The notes under the pieces: model-generated | Seen by the model: the letters and a program-made list of their open reading frames with translations, nothing else | Database searches by the model: none | What the model was told of the DNA's origin: nothing | From: an uncultured Clostridium sp. | Lineage (GTDB): Bacteria; Bacillota; Clostridia; TANB77; CAG-508 | Direction: 5' to 3' | DNA length: 40,139 bases | Assembly (NCBI GenBank): GCA_946497585.1 | Contig: CAMMLF010000002.1 | Location: forward strand, 1-40,139 | Made by a program: the position numbers and the translations under genes | Shown here: positions 11,274 to 19,750 of the stretch, in pieces | How the letters are laid out: the number at the start of each line of letters is the position of its first letter | Position numbering within the stretch: position 1 is the first letter of the stretch

Positions 11274-12629
11274 TTATATATTTATTTTTGATAAAATTAA
11301 AGATAACTTTATCTCACTAATTTGAATTCCACTATAAATTTCTTGTCCTCCATAAAAACCTATATTTAATACAGATTGATTATAATATCCCTCATTAGGA
11401 TTATAATATTCACTTATTTTACTTTCATAAAATTCTTCCTCATCTATACTTGCAGTAGATTTTATATTTACTTTTAAACTTGCGGCTTGAATTTTTAAAC
11501 CTTTTAATAATGATGACATTGGAATAACTCCATAATTAGAAATTACAAAAAAATCAACATTTTGTCCAGCTAAACCTTCTTTAGAATTTACTACTAATTG
11601 AGTACCAAACCAGGCTGCCGCCAATCCTTTAATAGTATCAATAAAATCTTGAGCAGGGTCACTAGAAGAAAAATCTGCGGTTTCTATTGCTTCATTTATT
11701 AAATTGTAATAATAATTATCACTACTTAATCCTCTTACAATTTCATCAACTTCTTGTTGTACCTCTCCTCCATGTAAACTTTGTAAACGTTTTAAAAACG
11801 TATCAAAAGAACCTCCACTATGTAAAGTAATATCATGAGGTAGAAACTTATTTCCAGTTTCTTTGTCTGCCTGTATTTTATAGTTTTTTACTGAAAAACC
11901 TATATCTAAACTATCGGTATAAGTAGTAACATCAGATTTAATAAATTTTCCTAACTCATCTATATTTCCTCCTGTTACTTCAACACCTTTAATGTTATTA
12001 AGTTGTGAGGCAAATAAACCAACTGCGGCTTCACCTAAAGAACCTTTCCATTGTCCTAATGCTGTTCGCGCCATTTGTCCGGCTTTTTTAATTTTATTTT
12101 CTTGAGTTCTATTATCAATATTTCTAAAAGAAGAAACCACCTCTTTTGAAATAGTACCTCTATTATTCAGTTTTTCTAAATTTTTTTGATAATCTTGACT
12201 AAGTCCTTGCAAAGCCTGATTAAAACTATTCTCAATATTATCAGCTAACTTCTTTTGATTGCTTTTACTTACATTTTGAGATAAATTACTACTTCCCAAA
12301 ACATCTTTCATCGTATCAGCCAATACATTATAAATATTATTAAAAGAACTCTTAATAAAAGTTTGGATACCTTCATCACTTAAATATTTCTCATTAAGTT
12401 CTTGCGCGTTTTTTACTCCTAAAATTTTATAACAATCTTGTTCTCTTTTTTCTTGAGCTTTTATAATTTTGTCTCCTAAGGCCGCAACTTTTTTATCGTG
12501 TATTATTCTATTATAATGAGTAATTTCTTTAAATCTATCATAACTACTATGTAAATATCCAGCTTTTTCTAACTTATCTAAATGAGAACTGGCATATTTA
12601 GTAACTAAATTCTTATCACGAACTGCCAT
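11274..12629 (-). CDS. Tail-region protein with a possible PD-(D/E)XK-like domain
   Basis: 451 aa, lying between the second tail tube gene and the tape measure. The start is the ATG after AGGAGGTAAAA; an upstream in-frame alternative has no Shine-Dalgarno. Residues 1-190 look helical and charged. A compact region then shows GSLGEAAVGLF (E200), KSDVTTYTD (D233) and IGFSVKNY (K248). That spacing of Glu, Asp and x-V-K resembles the PD-(D/E)XK nuclease fold core. The C-terminus is mixed alpha/beta. In other siphophages this slot usually holds tail chaperones, which this does not resemble. It may be a minor virion protein, perhaps ejected. I do not recognise the family; the nuclease idea rests on motif spacing only. 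Confidence 0.6.
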   Translation of the reverse strand: MAVRDKNLVTKYASSHLDKLEKAGYLHSSYDRFKEITHYNRIIHDKKVAALGDKIIKAQEKREQDCYKILGVKNAQELNEKYLSDEGIQTFIKSSFNNIYNVLADTMKDVLGSSNLSQNVSKSNQKKLADNIENSFNQALQGLSQDYQKNLEKLNNRGTISKEVVSSFRNIDNRTQENKIKKAGQMARTALGQWKGSLGEAAVGLFASQLNNIKGVEVTGGNIDELGKFIKSDVTTYTDSLDIGFSVKNYKIQADKETGNKFLPHDITLHSGGSFDTFLKRLQSLHGGEVQQEVDEIVRGLSSDNYYYNLINEAIETADFSSSDPAQDFIDTIKGLAAAWFGTQLVVNSKEGLAGQNVDFFVISNYGVIPMSSLLKGLKIQAASLKVNIKSTASIDEEEFYESKISEYYNPNEGYYNQSVLNIGFYGGQEIYSGIQISEIKLSLILSKINI

Positions 12630-12644
12630 TTTTACCTCCTTAAA

Positions 12645-12677
12645 CGACAAAAACGGGTTAGCACAAGGCTAACCCGC
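12645..12677 (-). terminator. Intrinsic terminator after the second tail tube gene
   Basis: On the minus strand the 9-bp stem CGGGTTAGC/GCTAACCCG (12654-12662 with 12668-12676) is followed by TTTTTG. It directly follows the stop of the 272-aa gene and precedes the Shine-Dalgarno of the 451-aa gene, so it is a partial terminator inside the late unit. Confidence 0.8.
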
Positions 12678-13496
12678 TTAAATATCACTATCTATATCAT
12701 CACTCAATAAATACATTTTGCTAACTACAAACTGATTATTCTCCTTTATTGGTAAACCAACTATATTAAAGACCGATACTGTCGGACTTGCCTTTTCTCC
12801 CATAACTATGTCTAAACTAGATGTAATTTTCATTTTCGGAATCTCAAAGAAAAATGTCTGATTAGTACCATAAATATCGTCTTTAAAATATGCTTTACCT
12901 TCTAAAGTTAAGAAGCCATCAATTCTTTTATTTCCAATTATGTATTTACTATAAGGTTTTACATAATTAAAATAATAATCAATTAAAATTTCTCTCCCTT
13001 CAAAATCAGAACCCACTTCTATACTTTTATCTTCATTAATTTTAAAATCAGTAATTTTTTTCTCAATTATATTATCGTCGTTTAAAAGATAAATAAAGCA
13101 TTTTTCTTGCAATGGTTGATACATTGCTTCAACCTTACCATTATAAACTTCCAATTGCTGTCTTTTTGGTAACTTAATAATATTTTCTCCTTCTTGATAT
13201 TCAAAAACCCCAGCATTGCTTAAAATACTGAAACTTGTATTAGAAAGTACTCCTTCACTTAATACAAAAGAGAAATTATCAAAGTCTTCCCAAATTACGT
13301 GAGGATAATTTCCTCTTCCTCCTCGCGCCGCAACGATTTTACTATTTTCTTTTAGTTCACTAATTTGTATTTTTTCAAAATATAAAATAGGTTCTCCTTC
13401 TGAAAAATGTTTATTTCCAATAGTAATATCCTTATAAGCCTTTATTACTACTGAATTCAATTCTTTCAATCCATAATATTTCTGTGTATTTTCCAT
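12678..13496 (-). CDS. Second tail tube-like protein, paralogue of the main tube protein
   Basis: 272 aa. The start is the ATG behind AGGAGGTTTTCT at 13,496; an upstream in-frame extension would read through the terminator hairpin and is unlikely. It aligns end to end with the 256-aa protein immediately upstream: YGLKEL against YGLKEV near the N-terminus, ARGGRGN against ARGGWGN, then I-W-E-D / I-T-W-D, a G-V-L-S / D-A-L-F-S helix, and a matching C-terminal half. This is therefore a tandem duplication of a tail tube fold. It probably forms a specialised ring, such as a terminal or adaptor ring, or a minor tube component. A terminator lies between the two copies, implying a lower dose of this one. 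Confidence 0.75.
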   Translation of the reverse strand: MENTQKYYGLKELNSVVIKAYKDITIGNKHFSEGEPILYFEKIQISELKENSKIVAARGGRGNYPHVIWEDFDNFSFVLSEGVLSNTSFSILSNAGVFEYQEGENIIKLPKRQQLEVYNGKVEAMYQPLQEKCFIYLLNDDNIIEKKITDFKINEDKSIEVGSDFEGREILIDYYFNYVKPYSKYIIGNKRIDGFLTLEGKAYFKDDIYGTNQTFFFEIPKMKITSSLDIVMGEKASPTVSVFNIVGLPIKENNQFVVSKMYLLSDDIDSDI

Positions 13497-13512
13497 AGAA
13501 AACCTCCTAAAA

Positions 13513-13545
13513 CAAAAAAATGGGAATAGGATTGCTCCTATTCCC
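13513..13545 (-). terminator. Intrinsic terminator between the two tail tube paralogues
   Basis: Minus-strand stem GGGAATAGG/CCTATTCCC (13,522-13,530 with 13,537-13,545) with a 6-nt loop and a T-rich tail (complement of 13,514-13,520). It ends the message for the abundant tube protein while the late unit continues by readthrough. Confidence 0.85.
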
Positions 13546-13552
13546 AATAAAA

Positions 13553-14323
13553 CTAAGCAGATACTGTTGGAATATTATATTTTACTAATTTAAACATATT
13601 TCCATGGTCGTCTTTTAATACTTTTAATGGTAAGTTAAATGTAGCAGGGTCTCCTTCAGCTTCCATTGTGAATGTTACTTCATTTTGGATTTTAGCTTTT
13701 TCAATTACGAATTGGAATGGTTCGTCTTCACCTGTTTCTCTATTTCTTACGATAGTATCTCCAACTACTCTATATGTTCCTCCGAATTTAGAAGCACTAA
13801 TTGTAATTGTTACTGCGTTTCCAGTTTGTCCGTCAACTTCAGTTTTATAGAATACTCTTACTGCTTTTCCTTCATCTTCAGCTTCTCCAACTTTAACTTT
13901 TCCGTCTGCTGGTTTTGCAGTTGTGTAATCATTTTGTTTTAAACTTAAGAATGAAACAGAAGTACCTTCTTTTGGTTGATAAGATAATTTTACATTACCT
14001 TCAGCATCAATTGTTAATTCTTCATTAACGTCGATTGTTTGTTTTGCACTAGCTGAAGCAACTTCGATTCCAGCACCCATAATTGTTTTTAATGAAGCAG
14101 CTGAGAATAAAGCATCTTCTAATGTTACATTAACTTCTTTATTGTAGTCCCAAGTAATTAAAGCAGGATTTCCCCATCCACCTCTAGCTTCAGTGTTTTC
14201 AGCTGTTGTTTCAATAGTAGAAACTTTTAAAGAATCTAAGAATAAAACAACTTTTCCTGTTTTAATGTCGTAGAAAGTAACATTTGCAACTTCTTTTAAT
14301 CCATATTGGTCAAATATATTCAT
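13553..14323 (-). CDS. Major tail tube protein
   Basis: 256 aa, mostly beta-strand. The ATG follows TAGGAGGAAGAACAGTT. It sits after the neck genes and before the tape measure, the standard place for the tube protein that stacks into hexameric rings. Codon choice is cleaner and more host-like than in its neighbours, and a strong terminator follows, both typical of a highly expressed virion protein. The motif TEARGGWGNP and a C-terminal EPFQFVIEKAKI strand pair are shared with the downstream paralogue. I cannot exclude that the two paralogues have swapped roles, but the terminator argues that this copy is the major one. Confidence 0.8.
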   Translation of the reverse strand: MNIFDQYGLKEVANVTFYDIKTGKVVLFLDSLKVSTIETTAENTEARGGWGNPALITWDYNKEVNVTLEDALFSAASLKTIMGAGIEVASASAKQTIDVNEELTIDAEGNVKLSYQPKEGTSVSFLSLKQNDYTTAKPADGKVKVGEAEDEGKAVRVFYKTEVDGQTGNAVTITISASKFGGTYRVVGDTIVRNRETGEDEPFQFVIEKAKIQNEVTFTMEAEGDPATFNLPLKVLKDDHGNMFKLVKYNIPTVSA

Positions 14324-14343
14324 AACTGTTCTTCCTCCTATTA

Positions 14344-15099
14344 TTATTTTTTATCTTGGATAGATTTTACCCAATATTCTATTTTTACTTTTTTAGGGTC
14401 TGCACCCGCTTGAACTGCATTTACTGCTTGTTCGTATTCCTCGATTGCTTGCATTCTTTTAAATTGGTCATTAAAAGCATAATAAGTTAAATCCCATACA
14501 TTAAGAGGGTTTATACCATTACCTTTTGCCGCCAGAGAAGCAACCAAGTCCAAAAAGCTCAAATTAGAACTTTTTGATTTTTCTTTTAATTTTCTTCCTT
14601 CTTTGATTTTCTTAATAATTTCTGCGGCTTTAGCGTTAGATGGATTATCCATTTTCTGCTCGGTTGTATCTTGACCTACATTATGTGATGCCCTTAGCAC
14701 ACTACAAATAGCATCGAATTTTTCAGAGTTTATAATACGATTTTCTTTTAAATCGCCTAGTATTATAGCCTCATTTTCTACTAGAATATAAATCTCTTTT
14801 TCATGTAAGAAAAAATCAAATGCGCGCTTTAAATCATTAAGATATATAGAATCGTTATGCGCGTTCATTAGAGTAAATTGAAAAGGACTAATTTCATTAT
14901 TTTCTAATCCTTGCTGGCTAAAGAACTCGTCAACATCTTCTTTATCTAATGTAAGAAGATTAAGATAACTATAAAAGTTTTTTGCTCCAATATTTGCAAT
15001 TTCTCGTAATGTAGGAAAATAAATAGTACAAGTATCGGGTATTTCAATAGGAATACCCGCAAAAAATTTTTCTTCACTAATTAAACTCGAAATGTCCAT
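14344..15099 (-). CDS. Possible tail assembly chaperone-like protein
   Basis: 251 aa, overlapping the end of the preceding gene by 23 nt. AGGAGG lies upstream, though at long spacing. The N-terminus has PDTCTIYFPTLREIANIG, the middle is helical with a low-complexity KAAEIIKKIKEGRKLKEKSKSS linker, and the C-terminus reads NPLNVWDLTYYAFNDQFKRM followed by an acidic helix. The helical make-up and place beside the tube gene suggest a tail assembly chaperone, but classic chaperones lie between tube and tape measure. The last codons are AAA AAA TAA. A -1 slip there would continue without a stop into the tube protein frame. Confidence 0.45.
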   Translation of the reverse strand: MDISSLISEEKFFAGIPIEIPDTCTIYFPTLREIANIGAKNFYSYLNLLTLDKEDVDEFFSQQGLENNEISPFQFTLMNAHNDSIYLNDLKRAFDFFLHEKEIYILVENEAIILGDLKENRIINSEKFDAICSVLRASHNVGQDTTEQKMDNPSNAKAAEIIKKIKEGRKLKEKSKSSNLSFLDLVASLAAKGNGINPLNVWDLTYYAFNDQFKRMQAIEEYEQAVNAVQAGADPKKVKIEYWVKSIQDKK

Positions 15100-15586
15100 A
15101 GTTAATTGTATATCCTCCTAAATAAGGTGATACTACTAATCTATTACATTCTACAAAACGCAAATTACCTATTCCCGCCAATTTCTTTTCATTAAATATC
15201 TTATCTAACTCATTTAAAATTAAATAAGGTCTTAATGTTTTTCCATTTATTATCCATTTATCAAAAGGACAAACCACATCAAAACGAATAATAACACTTT
15301 TAAAATCACTATTGACAGGGTCTACATTATATTTATCTAAGATAACAACTATATAACAATTCTTATCTTCATCTTCATCTGGTAATTTTGGAACAATTAA
15401 CAAGTTTTTATGTAGCATCTCATCAATTTCTTGTTGAGTTAAGTCTTCGTGAGCAAGAGGATTAGAATCACTAAATTTTAATAATTTTAAAATTGTTTGA
15501 TTATGTTGTATTCTATCTACAATTTTAAAAATATCTTCACCCATTACTTCAAATCGTCTTTGAGTCTGTATTTTTCCTTTATCCAC
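15077..15586 (-). CDS. Probable tail terminator / neck completion protein
   Basis: 169 aa with a GTG start 6 nt after GAGGTGA. An in-frame ATG lies 14 codons in but has a poorer Shine-Dalgarno. Mixed alpha/beta: an N-terminal helix pair, then strands YIVVILDKYNV and VIIRFDVVCPF, a helix around RPYLILNELDKIF, and a closing beta hairpin. Small alpha/beta proteins of this length just before the tube gene are commonly tail terminator or tail completion proteins, which cap the tube and join it to the head. This is assigned from position and general fold; I see no diagnostic motif. Confidence 0.5.
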   Translation of the reverse strand: MDKGKIQTQRRFEVMGEDIFKIVDRIQHNQTILKLLKFSDSNPLAHEDLTQQEIDEMLHKNLLIVPKLPDEDEDKNCYIVVILDKYNVDPVNSDFKSVIIRFDVVCPFDKWIINGKTLRPYLILNELDKIFNEKKLAGIGNLRFVECNRLVVSPYLGGYTINYGHFEFN

Positions 15587-15596
15587 TTATTTCACC

Positions 15597-16814
15597 TCAC
15601 ATCCACAAACTTGTAACTTTTATTTCTTTTCTTACTGTCTCTTCGCCAAAAGTACAATTTATATAAAATTCTCCAACCCTATTATCTTCATTTGCGGTAA
15701 TAGTAATTGAAGTTTCATTGATTTCATAATTTTTAATTAACCTATCTTTGTCTTCTATACTAAAATCTGCTTTTACTGGTTCAAAAATTCCATTTACAAC
15801 TCTAACGAATTGATAAACTTTTGTTCTTCCCCATTTAATACTTGCGTCACCTTTTAAATCATAAACAACATTAGCTGGCGCGCTTTCTTGAATAGTAACA
15901 TTAAGTTCTTGTGAAATTTCATTATTTTCTTCCATACTAATTCTTAATTTAGTACTTCCTTCTTTTACACCAGTAATTTTTAAATTCTCATCTATACTAA
16001 TATTTTCTTCGCCTTCTAAAATTTCAACTATAATATTACTAGAATATAAATTACCATTCAAATAAGTTTTACCACTTAATTGATAAGTTTCATCTATACC
16101 CAAAGTAATTTCAGTTTCTTCTAATTTTAATTGGAATTTATTTAAATCAACAATGTCAGCAATATCATTATTTATATCGTCCTCATATAAATCTTTCTTA
16201 TCCTCAGTTAAAGATAAATAAATTATACCCTTTACACTGATATAATCTGTTTCTACTACTGACCATGCAGTTTCATCTATTAAAAATCTTTGAGATAATT
16301 CAATGTTTTTACGAGAAGTTATAATTTCTAAATATTTGTTAGGTTGTGGTGTAATCATATTATTCCAAGTTCTAAAGTTAGCTTTTACCTTCTCGTCAGT
16401 TTGCGCAACTAGATAACAAGGCGTTGATTGTAAAATGCCAAATTTATCTATCCATTTAATATTATGTCTACATTCCAAACCTTCAAACTTATCATAAGCA
16501 TCTATTGTATCTTTTTCTTTTTTTAATAAAATCCAAACTGTATCGTCCCAGTAAATAAAATCTCCAATTTTCAAACCATCTTCTTTATTGGCTAAGAAAA
16601 ATCTTCTAACATCAGTATCGTTTTTCTCTTTATTTAATATTGTTGCAACTCTAATTTTTTCTTCTTCATCATTAACAGTTACATCAATAGTATTTGGTGA
16701 ACTAACTAAAAATCTTTGAAAGTCTAGTGCGGCTTGAGATTGTACTAAACTTTTAAATGATTTTCCGTGATTTTTACATCTTTCTTGAAACACTTTATAA
16801 TAATCATTAGTCAT
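15597..16814 (-). CDS. Neck-region protein with C-terminal Ig-like (Big_2-type) domains
   Basis: 405 aa. I prefer the ATG at 16,814 behind GGAG, which overlaps the end of the previous gene by 8 nt; upstream in-frame ATGs lack a Shine-Dalgarno. The N-terminal half has a head-closure-like make-up (FQERCKNHGKSFKSLV, then short beta segments with many W and Y). Residues about 210-300 carry a bacterial Ig-like pattern, ITLGIDETYQLSGKTYLNG then NLKITGVKEGSTKLRI. A second Ig-like unit runs to the end. Ig domains displayed on virions are known to bind surface glycans or mucus. The neck location suggests a head-closure protein with surface decoration. Confidence 0.55.
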   Translation of the reverse strand: MTNDYYKVFQERCKNHGKSFKSLVQSQAALDFQRFLVSSPNTIDVTVNDEEEKIRVATILNKEKNDTDVRRFFLANKEDGLKIGDFIYWDDTVWILLKKEKDTIDAYDKFEGLECRHNIKWIDKFGILQSTPCYLVAQTDEKVKANFRTWNNMITPQPNKYLEIITSRKNIELSQRFLIDETAWSVVETDYISVKGIIYLSLTEDKKDLYEDDINNDIADIVDLNKFQLKLEETEITLGIDETYQLSGKTYLNGNLYSSNIIVEILEGEENISIDENLKITGVKEGSTKLRISMEENNEISQELNVTIQESAPANVVYDLKGDASIKWGRTKVYQFVRVVNGIFEPVKADFSIEDKDRLIKNYEINETSITITANEDNRVGEFYINCTFGEETVRKEIKVTSLWM

Positions 16815-17091
16815 CGATTTCTCCATGACGATAAATTCCATCAATTAAATTCATGCACTCAAAAATAGTTTTTCTAAAATATGAATAACGTAAATATTTT
16901 AAAGAACTTATCTTCGCGCGCAAACTATAATAATAAATTGATGCCAATTCTTTCTCAAGACCTATTAATTCAACTTCTATTGTTTCAAGAAAAGCTTCCC
17001 ATTCACCATTTTTCTCTCTTTCCTTTAATAATCCAAATAGCTTACCTTTTAACTTGTCGCTATAACTAAGTTTTATTTCATTATTTTCCAC
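16807..17091 (-). CDS. Small helical neck-module protein, unknown
   Basis: 94 aa with a GTG start (VENNEIKLSY) 7 nt behind AGGAGGT. It is nearly all helical and charged, with no recognisable motif. Its 3' end overlaps the next gene, so translation is probably coupled. Its place between the connector genes suggests a structural or assembly role, but I cannot name one. Confidence 0.6.
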   Translation of the reverse strand: MENNEIKLSYSDKLKGKLFGLLKEREKNGEWEAFLETIEVELIGLEKELASIYYYSLRAKISSLKYLRYSYFRKTIFECMNLIDGIYRHGEIDD

Positions 17092-17092
17092 A

Positions 17093-17542
17093 TCATTTAC
17101 CTCCTGCTAATTTTGTCCAATCAAAAGGTTTATGATTAATAACACGACTATATCTATCTGCCATATTAAAACATTCCTTATTAGATTGTTCTACCAATTC
17201 TAATAATTTAGAAATATGATTAGCTTGAGATAAAAATTCAAAATCTTTTGTGTGGTATTGTTGTTGAATTAAACGCCAAGTAGATACACAACGTTTATAC
17301 CATTCATTTTTCATAACAACAGCAAGATATTGGATTTCTTGTAGACCTAATTTTTCTACAAAACATTCATTATTTTCATCGTATTCAAGACTTACTCGTG
17401 GAAAATTAAAGCGATTTATAGCCATTTTCATTAACTCAAACCAATCTCTTTCTAAATTACCCAAATCAGTTGTTAATGACCACTCGTCTTGTTCTATTCT
17501 TGCTAGAAAAGCGTTATATACTTCCTTAAATGGAGTGCCCAT
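17093..17542 (-). CDS. Putative head-tail connector protein
   Basis: 149 aa with an ATG behind GGAGGTGTAAA. It is alpha-helical with aromatic residues (DEWSLTTDLGNLERDWFELMKMA, KNEWYKRCVSTWRLIQQQY). Helical proteins of this size just after the capsid gene are typically gp6/gp15-like adaptor proteins that sit on the portal. It abuts the next gene with 1 nt between them. The function comes from synteny and predicted helicity, not from a motif. Confidence 0.5.
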   Translation of the reverse strand: MGTPFKEVYNAFLARIEQDEWSLTTDLGNLERDWFELMKMAINRFNFPRVSLEYDENNECFVEKLGLQEIQYLAVVMKNEWYKRCVSTWRLIQQQYHTKDFEFLSQANHISKLLELVEQSNKECFNMADRYSRVINHKPFDWTKLAGGK

Positions 17543-17554
17543 TTTACACCTCCA

Positions 17555-18049
17555 TTATTTTTGAGCTTGGTCATCATCATTGTTCCTAATTAAATTAGCT
17601 ATATCTACTCCAATTAGTTCTTTCATAATTTTCATTTTATCATAACTAATATCTTTAATTTCGTAAGCGGCATTTACTAAAGTTTCAATATTACCAATTT
17701 TTAAATTAGAAATTTTATTTCTAAAAGCATCTAAGTTCTTTTCATCAACCAATAATCGTCTAGCGATATCAGAAGTGAAAGGAACGTATTTGACATCGCT
17801 TCCATCATATTCTAAACCAACTAATTTTCTATGGTCAGGATTTTCAATTCCTAAATATCCTAAAGCGAATAAATTATAAACTCCTTGGTCATATAAAACT
17901 TCTTGTAACTCATCAGCAGGAATTGGAATAATTTGATTTTGTCTACTCCATTCTCTACGAACGTGTCTTACATCAGAACTGTATGTAACAGCTCCAGGAA
18001 CAAGACTTCTAACTCTTACTCTTATATTTTTTAAATTTTGTTCATCCAT
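17555..18049 (-). CDS. Putative neck/head completion protein
   Basis: 164 aa, starting at the ATG behind AAAGGAGGAAAATTGAAA. A longer reading from a TTG at 18,103 would cross the hairpin at 18,080 and is rejected. It opens with strands IRVRVRSLVPGAVTYSSD, then RREWSRQNQIIPIPADELQEVLYDQG, and ends in a helical tail. It directly follows the capsid gene. I have the impression of similar N-termini beside capsid genes of other low-GC phages but cannot name the family. Confidence 0.5.
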   Translation of the reverse strand: MDEQNLKNIRVRVRSLVPGAVTYSSDVRHVRREWSRQNQIIPIPADELQEVLYDQGVYNLFALGYLGIENPDHRKLVGLEYDGSDVKYVPFTSDIARRLLVDEKNLDAFRNKISNLKIGNIETLVNAAYEIKDISYDKMKIMKELIGVDIANLIRNNDDDQAQK

Positions 18050-18079
18050 TTTCAATTTTCCTCCTTTTAACGCATTTGC

Positions 18080-18100
18080 CGGGCGGACAGAGTCCACCCG
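18080..18100 (-). promoter_or_regulatory. Strong GC-rich hairpin after the capsid gene
   Basis: Minus-strand stem CGGGTGGAC/GTCCGCCCG with a 3-nt loop, in otherwise very AT-rich DNA. No T-run follows, so it more likely stabilises the capsid mRNA 3' end or serves as a processing site than terminates transcription. Confidence 0.6.
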
Positions 18101-18125
18101 CAAACCTATTTTAATTTTTTACAAA

Positions 18126-19136
18126 CTACATACTCATTACGTCAACTGATAAAGAAGTGTCTTTGTAAACTCCCCAGTTGTTAAAGTATAACATACCTAC
18201 ACCATATTTTTTGTAGAATTGCATTTCTAATGACCAGTCTCTATTTGTCCAATCATTGATTTGTAAATCTCCTTCTAATACGATTTTAACAACTTTTTCT
18301 TTTCCAGCAGGCATAACGAAAGCATATGAAGGGTCATAAGCCCATTTTAAGTTAGCTTCTGTTTCAACAGCCATAGGTAATACAACTACAGGTGTTCCGT
18401 GGTATATACCAACATATCCTTGTGTTCTAACTTCCATTTTATCTGTATCATTTAAATAAGAACCTTTAATTTCGTTATCTAAATTTCTAGCAAATAATGG
18501 AGTACAGAATATAATTGCATTATCTCCATAAGATTTAACTACAGAAATTAATCTGTCCATAGCTAATTTATCAAATCCGCTAGCTGTAACTTTATTAGCA
18601 GCTGGCATTTTTACGTTTGTATAAGCAGCGATTAATTGTTCATAAACTGCTTTGTAGATAGCATCTTCTAATCCTTCCATGATGATATCTACTAAATCAG
18701 CCATATCATCTAAACCATCTAAATATCTTTCCCAGTCGATGATTGCGGCTGCACCAACAGCTTGTGTTGGGATTTCCATTACTTCGCTATCTAATCTGAA
18801 AGCTTCGTAAGTACCAGCTGGTGATACTTTAGTAATGAAACTTTTTCCTCTTCTTTTTCCTAATCTTTTCTTAAATGTTGCTTTATTTCCTTGTCCAACT
18901 TGTTGAACTTCAGCGAATTGTCCCATTATATCGATAATTCTATTAGGAACGATTTCGTCAGCAGTTTGTTGAATTAATTCAAATAAATCCCATTTATTTT
19001 TTTGATAGTCTTTCATTGAACCAGCAATTTTTCTAATTTCTTCTCTTAATGCTGTTTCAACATCTGCTTTAGAGAAGTTAGCAACTGCTTTACCTGTAAC
19101 TGCAGCTAAAGCTAATTCTTTAATATTATCTTCCAT
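18126..19136 (-). CDS. Major capsid protein (probable HK97 fold)
   Basis: 336 aa with the ATG behind TAGGAGGAAAAACA. It lies downstream of portal, protease/scaffold and a small protein, the usual capsid slot. It has an N-terminal helical arm (residues 1-60), a charged segment KKRLGKRRGKSF that may match the E-loop, and a C-terminal beta-rich domain (TQGYVGIYHGTPVVVLPM, QINDWTNRDWSLEMQ). The pattern of a capsid protein binding one target peptide then ending in GVYKDTSLSVDV is typical of the fold. Codon use is strongly biased like that of the tube protein, consistent with high expression. It is followed by the hairpin at 18,080. Confidence 0.85.
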   Translation of the reverse strand: MEDNIKELALAAVTGKAVANFSKADVETALREEIRKIAGSMKDYQKNKWDLFELIQQTADEIVPNRIIDIMGQFAEVQQVGQGNKATFKKRLGKRRGKSFITKVSPAGTYEAFRLDSEVMEIPTQAVGAAAIIDWERYLDGLDDMADLVDIIMEGLEDAIYKAVYEQLIAAYTNVKMPAANKVTASGFDKLAMDRLISVVKSYGDNAIIFCTPLFARNLDNEIKGSYLNDTDKMEVRTQGYVGIYHGTPVVVLPMAVETEANLKWAYDPSYAFVMPAGKEKVVKIVLEGDLQINDWTNRDWSLEMQFYKKYGVGMLYFNNWGVYKDTSLSVDVMSM

Positions 19137-19174
19137 TGTTTTTCCTCCTATAATATTTTTAAATTTTGACTTAA

Positions 19175-19729
19175 TTAGTCAGCTTTAATTACTGCAAATT
19201 TAACTGCAGAATCTCCATTTGGTAATGTTGTGAATTTTACTGCTTTTAATGCAACTTTTTCAGTTGTAGGATTTGTTTTTGTTAATTCGATTAAACCTTT
19301 AAATCCTTCAGTAGTACAAGCTTTACCATAAACTGTTCCTGCTTCGATAGCAGCGTCGATAGCTTCTTCGTCAGCAAATACTGATGTATCATAAGCTACT
19401 GAACTTGTTGTAAATCTATCATTTACTTCTAATTTACCTAATCTTGGCATATATCCATATTCAGGTGTTAAGTAGTGTTGATTTAAACCAACAACATTTT
19501 TATCATATTCTTTTTCAGCTGAGTCTAAAATCATAATAGCGTCAGCGCTAGCAGATGGGTATTCGATTTCACCTTTTGCGTAGTTAACTCCTAATAACAT
19601 TCCGTTTTCAGCTTTTTTTACAGATTCAGCTAATGGATACATAGCCATAATGTTACCTGTTCTTGGGTAAATTACTGCATTTTTTTCTAATACACCGTTA
19701 GCTTCTGTTAATCTTTTATTTATAGCCAT
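19175..19729 (-). CDS. Small head protein, possible capsid decoration protein
   Basis: 184 aa with the ATG behind TAGGAGGAAAAGATA. Beta-rich, Ala/Val/Thr-rich, and with the same codon bias as the capsid protein. Start: MAINKRLTEANGVLEKNAVIY. End: ALKAVKFTTLPNGDSAVKFAVIKAD. Short beta-rich proteins between protease/scaffold and capsid genes are usually decoration or head-stabilisation proteins. Placed by synteny and composition only. Confidence 0.55.
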   Translation of the reverse strand: MAINKRLTEANGVLEKNAVIYPRTGNIMAMYPLAESVKKAENGMLLGVNYAKGEIEYPSASADAIMILDSAEKEYDKNVVGLNQHYLTPEYGYMPRLGKLEVNDRFTTSSVAYDTSVFADEEAIDAAIEAGTVYGKACTTEGFKGLIELTKTNPTTEKVALKAVKFTTLPNGDSAVKFAVIKAD

Positions 19730-19750
19730 TATCTTTTCCTCCTATAAAAA

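Noticed and set aside
18050..18103. Longer version of the 164-aa neck protein starting at TTG 18,103
   Set aside because: The extension is encoded by the GC-rich hairpin and the Shine-Dalgarno itself; the ATG at 18,049 has the proper ribosome site.
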